Assembly (NCBI GenBank): GCA_016722065.1
Contig: JADKGX010000002.1
Location: 434,001 to 498,000 of the forward strand
Direction: 5' to 3'
DNA length: 64,000 bases
Source: Planctomycetota bacterium
GTDB taxonomy: Bacteria; Planctomycetota; UBA8742; UBA2392
The notes under the pieces are model-generated. The model searched no databases and was not told the origin of the DNA. It saw only the letters and a list, made by a program, of their open reading frames with translations. The position numbers and the translations under genes are program-made. Below are positions 1 through 8,223 of this stretch, piece after piece. How positions within the stretch are numbered: the first letter of the stretch is position 1; every line of letters begins with the position of its first letter.

Positions 1-893
1 GCTTCATCCAAGGCAATAGGAATACTGGCCGAGCTGGTGTTGCCGTAGCGATCCATGTTGATCACGACGCGATCCATGGAAATGCCCGCGCGCTCCATGG
101 CGCTTTCAATGATGTTCACGTTGGCCTGGTGCGGCACAACCAGCGAAACCTGGTCAGCCGTAATGCCGCCGCGCTGGCACGCTTCGCGGGCCATTTCCTC
201 AAACTTCTGCACCGCAAACTTGTAAACGGTGCGGCCTTTCAGCGCGATTGTGTGCATGTGCTTTTCAACTGTTTCGTGGCTGGCAGGCATGCGCGAGCCG
301 CCAGCGGCCACGTTCAAGGCGTCGTAGTCATAGCGCGCACCGTTGCGGGAACACAGCACGCGGCCGCGGCCATCGGTCTTGGTTACAACGGCTGCACCCG
401 CGCCGTCGGCAAACAGGATGCAACTGCCGCGGTCTGTCCAGTTGGTGATGGAGGACAGTTTCTCGGCGCCGATGACCAGCACGTTGCGATAACTTTCGGT
501 GTTGACCAGCGCCGCTGCAAGTTCCAGTGCGTAAACAAACCCGGCACAGGCCGTGCTGATATCCAGCGCGGCAATATCGCCCATGCCCAGGCCCTTTTGC
601 ACCCAGCAAGCCGTGTTGGGAAAGGTGTTATCGGGGCTGGCCGTGGCGACCAGAATGTAGTCGATGTCTTTGGGTTCAAGCTCCGCGCGCTGCAGTGCCA
701 CGCGGGCGGCTTCAATGGCCATGTCGGAGGTGTATTCGTCTTCGCGGGCAAAGCGGCGCTCACGAATACCTGTGCGCTGGAAGATCCACTCGTCGTTGGT
801 GTCGACAATCTTGGACAGGTCGTCGTTGGTCACGACGCGTTTGGGGGTGTAGGACCCGATGCTGAGGATGCCTGCGCTGCGCGAATCGCTCAC
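1..893 (-). CDS. fabH: 3-oxoacyl-ACP synthase III (KAS III), 3' end cut by window edge
   Basis: Condenses acetyl-CoA (or another acyl-CoA primer) with malonyl-ACP to start fatty-acid synthesis in the cytoplasm. The frame stays open to the window edge, so the last few dozen residues are missing. I place the start at the GTG at 893 because TGAGGA lies seven bases upstream; an in-frame GTG further upstream lacks such a site. Visible family marks are the active-site cysteine in STACAGF (about residue 116), the catalytic histidine in VPHQAN (about 255) and the asparagine region DRYGNTSSASIP. It follows plsX by 54 bp in the classic rpmF-plsX-fabH order, which supports the assignment. The identity is near certain; primer specificity cannot be read from the sequence. 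Confidence 0.96.
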   Translation of the reverse strand, partial: MSDSRSAGILSIGSYTPKRVVTNDDLSKIVDTNDEWIFQRTGIRERRFAREDEYTSDMAIEAARVALQRAELEPKDIDYILVATASPDNTFPNTACWVQKGLGMGDIAALDISTACAGFVYALELAAALVNTESYRNVLVIGAEKLSSITNWTDRGSCILFADGAGAAVVTKTDGRGRVLCSRNGARYDYDALNVAAGGSRMPASHETVEKHMHTIALKGRTVYKFAVQKFEEMAREACQRGGITADQVSLVVPHQANVNIIESAMERAGISMDRVVINMDRYGNTSSASIPIALDE

Positions 894-947
894 TTCGATA
901 TCCTCAGGACGCCCCGTTTTCGCTTGCACACCAGGCCTGCCAGGGCT

Positions 948-1955
948 TCAGGCCTTGGCCTCTTCCTTGCTAAGGGCCGCCACAATCTTGTCGTTAATGC
1001 GCGATTCGGTGCAGCCCGCGGCAATGCGAATGGCGCTGGCAATGGCACGCTCGTCGCTGCGGCCGTGGCTGATTACGACAACGCCGTTGACACCCAGCAG
1101 CGCCGCGCCACCGACCTCACGCCAGTCGATCTCGTTGGAGAAACTCTTCCAGGCGGCCTCAAATCGCGGGTCTTTGGTCAGGTCCGTGCGCGCGGCATTG
1201 CTGACGAACATCTTCATCAGAATGTCGGACAGGCCTTCCGCTGTCTTGAGCACAATGTTGCCAACCAGGCCGTCACACACCACTACTTCCACGCGGCCCT
1301 CGAAAATCTCGTGGCCTTCGACGTTGCCGATGAAATCGACGGGGCTCTGGGTCAGCAGGGTGTGGGTTTCACGCACCAGGGCGTTGCCCTTGCCTTCTTC
1401 ACCGCCAACGCTGAGCAGCCCGACCTTGACTTCCTGGTCCGGGGCGGCCAGCACGTTACGATAGAAAATTTCGCCCATGGTGCCGTACTGCACCAGGTGC
1501 TGCGGCTTGGCCTGCACATTGGCGCCAACGTCCATGATCACGACGCGGCCCTTAATGCTGGGCAGCGATGTGGCAATGCCAGCGCGGCGCACGCCCGGCA
1601 GGTTGCGCAACATCAAGGTTGCGCCAGCCACAAGCGCGCCCGTGTTGCCGGCGCTGATAATGGCGTCTGCCTTCTGCTGGTGCACCATGCCCACGCCGAT
1701 CACCAGGCTGGAGTTGCGCTTGGCCTTCAGCGCCTCCACGGGGTGTTCGTCCATGCCAATTGCTTCCGGGGCGTGAACCACGGCAATGTTGGGCAAGGCG
1801 GGGCCGCAGGCGGCAAGTTCTTTGGCAACGACAGCCTCGTCGCCGACAAGAATCAGCACCCAAGTCTTGTTTTCGGCTGCGACGCGATAGGTGCCGCGGA
1901 CAACAACGCCAGGGCCAAAATCTCCGCCCATGGCATCAATGGCGATCCGGGTCAT
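948..1955 (-). CDS. plsX: Phosphate acyltransferase PlsX
   Basis: Makes acyl-phosphate from acyl-ACP, the acyl donor used by PlsY in the first step of phospholipid synthesis; a peripheral membrane enzyme. The protein of 335 residues opens with TRIAIDAMGGDFGP, the hallmark PlsX N-terminus, and carries the family segments SAGNTGALVAG and GNVEGHEIFEG. I chose the ATG at 1955 rather than a possible upstream extension because it gives the standard N-terminus and has a purine-rich AGAGGA upstream. It sits between rpmF (75 bp upstream) and fabH (54 bp downstream), the conserved ribosome/lipid cluster of many bacteria, and is presumably co-transcribed with them. Confidence 0.97.
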   Translation of the reverse strand: MTRIAIDAMGGDFGPGVVVRGTYRVAAENKTWVLILVGDEAVVAKELAACGPALPNIAVVHAPEAIGMDEHPVEALKAKRNSSLVIGVGMVHQQKADAIISAGNTGALVAGATLMLRNLPGVRRAGIATSLPSIKGRVVIMDVGANVQAKPQHLVQYGTMGEIFYRNVLAAPDQEVKVGLLSVGGEEGKGNALVRETHTLLTQSPVDFIGNVEGHEIFEGRVEVVVCDGLVGNIVLKTAEGLSDILMKMFVSNAARTDLTKDPRFEAAWKSFSNEIDWREVGGAALLGVNGVVVISHGRSDERAIASAIRIAAGCTESRINDKIVAALSKEEAKA

Positions 1956-2030
1956 ACCTGCTGTCCTCTCCGCAAGCTGCACATCTGAAAGCGGGCGGGT
2001 CCTGGCTGCCCCCACCCCCGGGGCTTGCCG

Positions 2031-2219
2031 TTACAGACGCTCTTCGACCTCGAACACGCGCTTGGTCTTGCCGTAAAAACCGCTGTCTTCGCACACGCGG
2101 TGCGAAAGCTTGGGCAGACCGGTCTTTGCGCATTTGCTGAGCTTCGGGATCGTCAATGCATCGTGGGAACGGCGCTGGTTGCGCGCGGCCCGCGATGACC
2201 TCTTTTTCGGTACTGGCAT
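2031..2219 (-). CDS. rpmF: 50S ribosomal protein L32
   Basis: Small protein of the large ribosomal subunit, 62 residues. It starts MPVPKKRSSRAARNQRRSHD, the typical L32 N-terminus, followed by the basic LSKCAKTGLPKLSH segment and a C-terminal strand. Two cysteines remain (in SKCAK and HRVCED), fewer than the four of zinc-binding L32 forms, so this looks like a partly or fully zinc-free version. It lies 52 bp after alaS and 75 bp before plsX, so it is probably part of the same minus-strand transcript. Identity is secure from the N-terminal motif and context. Confidence 0.96.
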   Translation of the reverse strand: MPVPKKRSSRAARNQRRSHDALTIPKLSKCAKTGLPKLSHRVCEDSGFYGKTKRVFEVEERL

Positions 2220-2271
2220 GTTCTTTTACTCCTGGCTTTGCTGCTGTCCCGGAACGCCTTGCGGTCGTCCC

Positions 2272-5151
2272 CTATTTCGATTTCTCGATCAATCCCCGCA
2301 AACGTGTCCGACCCAAATCCAGTGCTTCGGACATCGCTTCCGGGTTTTTTCCGCCGGCCTGGGCGATTTCCGGTTTGCCACCGCCGCCCCCACCAACAAG
2401 GCGGGCTATTTCGCCAACGATTTTGCCCGCGTGAAGACCCCGGCTGACCAACTCTTTCGAAAGGGCCAGAAGCAACGAAGCGCGACCTTCCCCTCGGGCA
2501 CCCAGCAAGATCGCGTGCGGTCGCGCATCCTGCCCCAAGGCGTCCTTGATTGTCAACAGATCGCTGGCCTCGACGAGCCCCATGTCAGAGACGTAAAGAC
2601 TTGCGTCACCAATGGTTTCCGCGATCTTGTTGAGTTGGTCCAGCAGCCCAGCCGTTACCGCTGGGCCTGATTTGGCCTTGCCCTTGAGGTCTTTGACCTC
2701 CTTGATCAGACCGTCGACCTTTTCCAGCACCTTGCCGGGCTGGGCCTTGGTCAGCGCATGCAGCTGGGCCAGCAGCCTGGCGTCCTCGGCAGCAAGGGTG
2801 CAGGCATCTTGGCCGGTTACGCCCTCAATGCGGCGCACGCCGGCGCTGCTGCTGCCCTCACTGACAATGCGGAAATAGCCAATGTCGCCGGTGCGCGCAA
2901 CGTGGGTGCCGCCGCACAATTCCTTGCTGAAACCCTGTGTGCCCATGGTCAGGACGCGCACTTTGTCGCCGTACTTTTCGCCAAACAGTGCCATGGCGCC
3001 TACACGCTGTGCGTCCTCGGGGGCCATTACTTCGGTGCTGACTTCGACGTTGGCCTGCACCTGCTGGTTGACCAGGGCCTCGATTTTCTGACGTTCGTCA
3101 AAACTCACGGCCTGGGCATGGCTGAAGTCAAAACGCAGACCATCGGCGCGCACTTCGCTTCCGCGCTGCACAACGTGATCGCCCAGTACCTTGCGCAACG
3201 CCGCGTGCATCAAGTGAGTCGCAGAGTGATTGGCGCGAATGCGGCTGCGGCGTTCGACGTCCACCCGGGCTTCGGCGGTGTCGCCGACCTTTACGCGGCC
3301 CAAAATGACCGCGCCTTCATGCAGGAAGTAATCGTCGCGTTTTTTGGTGTCGGCCACTTCAAACGTGGCACCGGAGACCTTGATCGTGCCGCGGTCGCCC
3401 ACCTGGCCACCGCTTTCGGCGTAAAAGGGTGTGCGGTCCAGCACCACCACGCCGTTCTGGCCGGCTTCCAGGCTGTCCACAGGCTGCCCTTCCACCGCAA
3501 TGGAAAGCACCTTCACGGGTGATTCGCAGACTTCGTAACCCAGGAACTTGGTGGGCGCGAACTTGGACTTGAGGTCCGCAAACCAGCCCTTTTCAAACAC
3601 GGCCACCTGTTTGCCGGCACCACTGGCGCCCTTGTGGCTTTGCTTGGCCTGTTCGTAGCCGATTTGATCGACTTCCAGGCCCTGGGCGCGGGCTTCGTCG
3701 CGCACGACTTCCAGTGGCAGACCCTGGGATTGATACAGGTTGAACGCCGGTTCGCCGCCGATGACCTTTTCGCCCTTTTCCTTCACCTGCTGGATCAACC
3801 CCGCCAGCAGTTGCAGGCCGCGTTCCAGCGTGGTCGCAAACTGCTGTTCTTCCTGCTGGATCGTGCTGGCAACAGCCGTGATGTTGCGCTTGAGTTCCGG
3901 GTAACTGGGCGCGTAGCTTTCCAGCAGCACCGGCACCAGCTTGTGCAGAAACGGGCCGCTGAAGCCCAGGGCACTGCCATCGCGATAGGCGCGGCGAATG
4001 ATGCGGCGAATGATGTAGCCCTGCTTTTCGTTGCTGGGCAGCACGCCATCGGCCATGCAGAACACTGCGGCGCGAATGTGGTCCGCAATGCGCTTTTCCC
4101 GCACCAGGAATTCCTCGGCAAACTCCGGCGTGGAGTCGGTTATCTCCAGCGCGTCGCGCCTGGCACCGGCCTTCAGCTGTTTGCGCAACTGCTTCTGGTA
4201 GGCCGTGCCTGTGGGATCCAGTTCATTGCCGGCCGCCAGATCGCGCAGCTTGTGGCGCAGGGGCATGAACAGGCTGGAATCCAGCGTTGTGGGTGCGGCT
4301 TCCAGCACCATGACCAGGCGTTCAAAACCGCCGCCGAAGTCAATGTTTTTGGCCGGCAGCGGTGTCAGCGTGCCCTTGCCGGGCGTGGGGCCACTGCGCT
4401 CATATTGCGTGAATACGATGTTGCCGATTTCCATGAAGCGCGCGCCATTGCTGGCGACATCGCCCTGGCCATATTGCGGGCCGCAGTCAAAGAAGATTTC
4501 GCTGCACGGACCGCATACGCCGTTGGGGCCCTGGCTGGGCGCGCCGGCGGGCCAGAAGTTGTCGTGTTCACCCAACTCAAAGATACGCGTGCCTGGCAGG
4601 CTTACGCCCGGGTGCAGCGGCTGCAGAATCTTGGTCCAAAGCTCCATGGCCTCGGTGTCGCGGTCGGCGCCGGTTTCATCGCCCTTGTAGACCGAGACAT
4701 ACAACTTGGCCTTGTCCAGGCCGCACCCGCCTTGATCCCAGGGCAGCGTGTAGAAATCCCAGATCCAGCGGATGGCTTCCATCTTGAAGAAGCCGACACT
4801 TCCGTTGGGGCCATGAAGGCCGTCGCCAAAGCTGAAGAAGCCCAGCATTTCAAAAAACGTGTGGTGGCGCGCGGTGCGGCCGACGTTTTCAAGGTCGGGC
4901 GTGCGCATGCACTTCTGCACGGTGGCTGCGGCCCGCGTGTTGTGCACCAGGTTGCCGGTGAAGTCGTCCTTGAACTGGTGCATGCCGGCGCTGGTGAACA
5001 AGGTGCTGGCGTCAGGCGGAATCAGGCTGGAACTTGGCAGGCCCAGGGCCCCTTGGCTTACACCGTGGCCCTCGGCCTTTGCGTGGTCCTTCATTCTCGC
5101 GTCAAAGAAGTCGAGAAAGCGCTGGCGCAACTGGATGGAATCAACCGTCAT
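2272..5151 (-). CDS. alaS: Alanyl-tRNA synthetase
   Basis: Charges tRNA-Ala and edits mischarged serine or glycine. The 959-residue protein is slightly longer than the usual 870-900. It shows the class II catalytic core (HHTFFEMLGFFSFGD near residue 95), the editing-domain zinc motif NHSATHLMHAALRK near 590 with CGGTHV further on, and a C-terminal DHHA1-type region containing a glycine run (GGGGGGKPEIAQAGG). The core carries the short stretch LHGPNGSVGFFK after the SFGD motif. The start at 5151 has AGGAAACTT directly upstream. It lies 38 bp after recA; recA-alaS is a known bacterial arrangement, usually with recX between them, which is absent here. Confidence 0.97.
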   Translation of the reverse strand: MTVDSIQLRQRFLDFFDARMKDHAKAEGHGVSQGALGLPSSSLIPPDASTLFTSAGMHQFKDDFTGNLVHNTRAAATVQKCMRTPDLENVGRTARHHTFFEMLGFFSFGDGLHGPNGSVGFFKMEAIRWIWDFYTLPWDQGGCGLDKAKLYVSVYKGDETGADRDTEAMELWTKILQPLHPGVSLPGTRIFELGEHDNFWPAGAPSQGPNGVCGPCSEIFFDCGPQYGQGDVASNGARFMEIGNIVFTQYERSGPTPGKGTLTPLPAKNIDFGGGFERLVMVLEAAPTTLDSSLFMPLRHKLRDLAAGNELDPTGTAYQKQLRKQLKAGARRDALEITDSTPEFAEEFLVREKRIADHIRAAVFCMADGVLPSNEKQGYIIRRIIRRAYRDGSALGFSGPFLHKLVPVLLESYAPSYPELKRNITAVASTIQQEEQQFATTLERGLQLLAGLIQQVKEKGEKVIGGEPAFNLYQSQGLPLEVVRDEARAQGLEVDQIGYEQAKQSHKGASGAGKQVAVFEKGWFADLKSKFAPTKFLGYEVCESPVKVLSIAVEGQPVDSLEAGQNGVVVLDRTPFYAESGGQVGDRGTIKVSGATFEVADTKKRDDYFLHEGAVILGRVKVGDTAEARVDVERRSRIRANHSATHLMHAALRKVLGDHVVQRGSEVRADGLRFDFSHAQAVSFDERQKIEALVNQQVQANVEVSTEVMAPEDAQRVGAMALFGEKYGDKVRVLTMGTQGFSKELCGGTHVARTGDIGYFRIVSEGSSSAGVRRIEGVTGQDACTLAAEDARLLAQLHALTKAQPGKVLEKVDGLIKEVKDLKGKAKSGPAVTAGLLDQLNKIAETIGDASLYVSDMGLVEASDLLTIKDALGQDARPHAILLGARGEGRASLLLALSKELVSRGLHAGKIVGEIARLVGGGGGGKPEIAQAGGKNPEAMSEALDLGRTRLRGLIEKSK

Positions 5152-5189
5152 AAGTTTCCTGTGGCCCCGGCAGGGTGCGCCGGACTGTC

Positions 5190-6224
5190 CTATTCAGTGG
5201 CCTGGCGTGGCGCCTCGGGGGCCATACCCAGGCCTTCACGGGTGGCGACCTCAATCTGCTTGCGCACGTCTTCGTTTTCTTTCAGGAACTGCTTGGCGTT
5301 TTCCTTTCCCTGGCCCAGCTTGGTGTTGCCAAAAGTCCACCAGGCCCCGGAACGCTTCACGGCGCCGGTTTGGGCGCTGAGTTCCAGCAGGTCGCCCAGC
5401 TTGCTGACGCCTTCATTGAAGATGATTTCCAGCGTCGTCTTGCGAAACGGGGGCGCCATCTTGTTCTTGACGATCTTGACGTTCACTTCATGGCCGATGA
5501 CTTCTTCGTTGACGGTAATCGGCTTGCCTTTGCGCACTTCAATGCGCTGGCTGGCCGCGAACTTCAAGGCGTTGCCGCCGGTGGTGGTTTCCGGGTTGCC
5601 AAAAACAATGCCGATTTTCATGCGGATCTGGTTGATGAAGATCAGCGATGTGCGGGCGCGGGAAACGGCGGCAGTAAGCTTGCGCATGGCCTGGCTCATC
5701 AGCCGCGCCTGGCTGCCCATCTGGGCGTCGCCCATGTCGCCTTCCAGTTCGGCGCGCGGCACAAGCGCGGCCACGCTGTCGATGGCGATGATGTCAAAGG
5801 CGTTGCTGCGGATCAGCGTTTCGGCAATATCCAGCGCCTGTTCGCCGCTGTCGGGCTGGCTGACGTACAGGTTCTTTACGTCGACCCCGATTTTCTCGGC
5901 GTAGACGGGGTCCATGGCGTGTTCGGCATCAATGAACGCTGCCAGGCCGCCGCGCTTTTGTGCCTCGGCCACGATCTGCAATGTAATCGTGGTCTTGCCG
6001 CTGCTTTCAGGGCCGTAGATTTCAATGATGCGCCCGCGCGGAATGCCCTTGCCACCCAGGGCGAGGTCAAAGCTCAAGCTGCCTGTCGTGATGCAGGGCT
6101 GGTCCACTGGCGGGGCGTCGCCAAGGCGCATCAACGCGCCCTTGCCGTAGCTTTTTTCGATTTGCGCAAGGGCCATTTCAACGGCTTCGCTGCGCTTGTC
6201 CTGGGTTGCGGGTTTGGTTGCCAT
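5190..6224 (-). CDS. recA: Recombinase RecA
   Basis: ATP-dependent strand-exchange protein of homologous recombination and inducer of the SOS response. The 344-residue product has the Walker A motif GPESSGKTT (residues 71-79), the Walker B region FDIIAIDSVAALVPRAE and the L2-type segment FINQIRMKIGIVFGNPETTTGG. I use the ATG at 6224, giving MATKPATQDKRSEAVEMAL, with GAGG nine bases upstream; a TTG twelve bases earlier is less likely. No LexA-type palindrome is visible upstream. Instead an intrinsic-terminator-like hairpin ends about 15 bases before the start codon, which is unusual and is reported separately. Confidence 0.98.
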   Translation of the reverse strand: MATKPATQDKRSEAVEMALAQIEKSYGKGALMRLGDAPPVDQPCITTGSLSFDLALGGKGIPRGRIIEIYGPESSGKTTITLQIVAEAQKRGGLAAFIDAEHAMDPVYAEKIGVDVKNLYVSQPDSGEQALDIAETLIRSNAFDIIAIDSVAALVPRAELEGDMGDAQMGSQARLMSQAMRKLTAAVSRARTSLIFINQIRMKIGIVFGNPETTTGGNALKFAASQRIEVRKGKPITVNEEVIGHEVNVKIVKNKMAPPFRKTTLEIIFNEGVSKLGDLLELSAQTGAVKRSGAWWTFGNTKLGQGKENAKQFLKENEDVRKQIEVATREGLGMAPEAPRQATE

Positions 6225-6238
6225 GGGGAGCCTCAAGG

Positions 6239-6263
6239 AAAAGAAAAACCCCGCGCTGCGGGG
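6239..6263 (-). terminator. Rho-independent terminator or recA leader attenuator
   Basis: On the minus strand a CCCCGC/GCGGGG hairpin (6249-6254 with 6258-6263, 3-nt loop) is followed by TTTTTCTTTT. It lies after the phosphatase gene and only about 15 bases before the recA ATG. A small GGGC/GCCC hairpin (6277-6287) lies just before it. It either ends the upstream operon or acts as an attenuator in the recA leader. Confidence 0.65.
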
Positions 6264-6326
6264 CCGAAATGGTAGTGGGCGAAGCCCGCAATCACAAGGC
6301 AGTGGAACTTTGCCCCCCGCATGGAT

Positions 6327-7109
6327 TCATGGCCGATAGACGTTGCCGTCCAGCCAGGGCTTGGTTTGCCGGCCCGGCTTTTCCTCAAAATAGTGCTGCT
6401 TGACCCAATCCTTGATCAACAGGTTCTGGCGCGGGTTGGCCTTCAGAAAGGATTCATACTGGTCCAGAAAATCGCCCATTGCGCCGGCTGCGCCCATGCT
6501 GACGTGCATGTAGGGCACCCAGGCCAATTGCTGGCGGGCGGTTTCCAGGCTGGCACCGCGATAGTCGTGCAGCCAGATCGCGCTGACCAGCCCGGTGCGG
6601 TCGCTGCCGGCACTGCAATGAATCAGCACGGGTTGCAAGTTGGGGTCCAGTTCAATCGCGTCCAGGGCCAGAAACACTTCCTGGATTTCGCTGCGATAGG
6701 GAAGGCGCGTGGCGGCCATTTTGGCCACAAAGTGCCGCACGCCCAGCTTTTCGCAGACTTCGCGCTCGGATTGATAGCTTTGCGCGTCGCTGCCTTCGGT
6801 GCCCACCAGTCGCAGCACGCTGCGAATCTTGTGCACGGCAATCGCGTCTGCCAGTGCCGGGCCATCCAGTTCTGCGCTGCGCACAAAACCGGCGTTGTCA
6901 TTGGCGTGCAGGTTGTTGCCGCCCAGCCGGATCAGCAAGAACGCCAGGGCAAAAATCACGATGCCGCCACCGACAAAAAACGCCAAGGCAAGCACCACGC
7001 GGCGCTTCTGCTGCTTGTTGAAGACAAAGCCCCAGCTATCAATCGCGCGGTCAATGCTGCCGGGCGAACTGGCGGTGTTAATCCCCTTGGGATCAGACGG
7101 TGCAACCAT
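6327..7109 (-). CDS. Membrane-anchored tyrosine/dual-specificity phosphatase-like protein
   Basis: A 260-residue protein with one membrane segment (about residues 37-62, RVVLALAFF...FALAFLLI) and a C-terminal cysteine-phosphatase domain. The CX5R signature is intact as HCSAGSDRTG, with nucleophile C165 and arginine R171. The segment RSVLRLVGTEG resembles the start of bacterial DSP/PTP folds. The substrate (phosphotyrosine protein, inositol phosphate or phosphorylated sugar) cannot be read from the sequence. It lies 38 bp after hldD on the same strand, so a link to envelope sugar metabolism is possible but only inferred. The positive-inside rule (KQQKRR before the segment) suggests a periplasmic catalytic domain. 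Confidence 0.8.
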   Translation of the reverse strand: MVAPSDPKGINTASSPGSIDRAIDSWGFVFNKQQKRRVVLALAFFVGGGIVIFALAFLLIRLGGNNLHANDNAGFVRSAELDGPALADAIAVHKIRSVLRLVGTEGSDAQSYQSEREVCEKLGVRHFVAKMAATRLPYRSEIQEVFLALDAIELDPNLQPVLIHCSAGSDRTGLVSAIWLHDYRGASLETARQQLAWVPYMHVSMGAAGAMGDFLDQYESFLKANPRQNLLIKDWVKQHYFEEKPGRQTKPWLDGNVYRP

Positions 7110-7147
7110 AAGGAACTGCCCTTCTGTTAGCCGCTAACCGAACTGGC

Positions 7148-8107
7148 CTAGCGGCCTGTACGCTTCAGCCACGCCACATAGTCTGCCACGCCGCTGGCAA
7201 GCCGAAACGCGGGGTCGTACTTCAACTCCACGCGTGAACGGGTCAGGTCCGCCTGTGTAAACGGCTGAAAGAACGGAAACGGGTTTTCGATGTATTCGGC
7301 TTCCAGTTTCGTGCCCAAAGCCTTGTTCAGTTCTGCAATCGCGTCATTAAAGCTGCAGGCTTCTCCGCTGCCGGTGTTGAACACCCCGGCCTTGCCGCTG
7401 TCCATGGCCAGCAGGGTGCATTGCACGGCGTCGTCCACGTGCACGAAATCGCGCTTGTGTTCGCCATGCTTGAAGACGCGCGGGCGTTTGCCGGCCTTCA
7501 TCTGCAGGTACAACTGATAGATCATGCTGGCCATCGGGCCCTTGTGCTGCTCGTGCGGGCCGTACACGTTGAAATAGCGCACGGCGTTGACCACCCAGCC
7601 GGCGTTGTCGGGTTTGTCCAGGTACAACTGGGCCAGGTTTTCGAGTTGCACCTTGCTGTAGCCATACACATTGGCCGGCTTGCGGTCGTCGGTCTCCACG
7701 TTCACGCGCGCTTCAATGCCATAGGTAGCGGCGCTGCTGACATAGGTTATCGGCGTGCGGGCGGATTCCGCAAAGCGCAGCAGGTTGCGCAGGCTTTCAA
7801 TGTTATCCCAGCACATCTTGCGCTGGTCCATTTCCCGCGTGTCGGTGATGCTGGCCAGGTGAAAGATCGCATCCAGAGACTTGGGGGCGAAGTAGCGTGT
7901 CAACTCGATCTGTGACAGGTCCTGGGCGATCAAGTCGCCGCGAAAACCTTGCAGGTTGTGAAAGTCGCCGCTGCGAAAATCGTCAATCACCGTGACCATG
8001 GCGTTGGGCCATTCGGTCTCAATGCGCCGCACAAGCCGTGAACCGACAAACCCCGCCCCGCCGGTTACCAGTACGCGCCAGATCGCATTTTTGTTGGGCA
8101 ACGCCAT
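7148..8107 (-). CDS. hldD: ADP-L-glycero-D-manno-heptose 6-epimerase-like NAD-dependent epimerase
   Basis: Short-chain epimerase predicted to convert ADP-D-glycero-D-manno-heptose to the L-glycero form for lipopolysaccharide inner core. The 319-residue product has the Rossmann motif VLVTGGAGFVGS, the catalytic serine region YVSSAATYG, the active-site tyrosine/lysine in VYGYSKVQLE, and HldD-typical stretches RYFNVYGPHEQHKGPMAS and FFQPFTQADLT. The start at 8107 is chosen because it puts the Rossmann motif near the N-terminus; an upstream extension has no family character. It points to a Gram-negative envelope with heptose. The phosphatase gene follows 38 bp downstream. No other heptose gene lies in the window. 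Confidence 0.88.
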   Translation of the reverse strand: MALPNKNAIWRVLVTGGAGFVGSRLVRRIETEWPNAMVTVIDDFRSGDFHNLQGFRGDLIAQDLSQIELTRYFAPKSLDAIFHLASITDTREMDQRKMCWDNIESLRNLLRFAESARTPITYVSSAATYGIEARVNVETDDRKPANVYGYSKVQLENLAQLYLDKPDNAGWVVNAVRYFNVYGPHEQHKGPMASMIYQLYLQMKAGKRPRVFKHGEHKRDFVHVDDAVQCTLLAMDSGKAGVFNTGSGEACSFNDAIAELNKALGTKLEAEYIENPFPFFQPFTQADLTRSRVELKYDPAFRLASGVADYVAWLKRTGR

Positions 8108-8178
8108 GGGCAGAGGATGGCAACGGGTGAAGCGTTGGGCAAGCGGGTTGGATACGCCACCGAAGCAGCCTGACAACC

Positions 8179-8204
8179 AAAAGCCCGCCGGTCACCCGGC
8201 GGGC
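8179..8204 (-). terminator. Rho-independent terminator after the DHS-like gene
   Basis: On the minus strand a GC-rich hairpin (GCCCGCCGG at 8183-8191 pairing with 8196-8204) is followed by TTTT. It lies 20 bases past the stop of the DHS-like gene and separates it from hldD. Confidence 0.8.
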
Positions 8205-8223
8205 CTGGTCGGCTGCTTTGTCG

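Noticed and set aside
129..1988. Very long plus-strand open frame over plsX and fabH
   Set aside because: It is antisense to two clearly recognised genes and has the GC-skewed composition of a shadow frame; the encoded sequence resembles no family.
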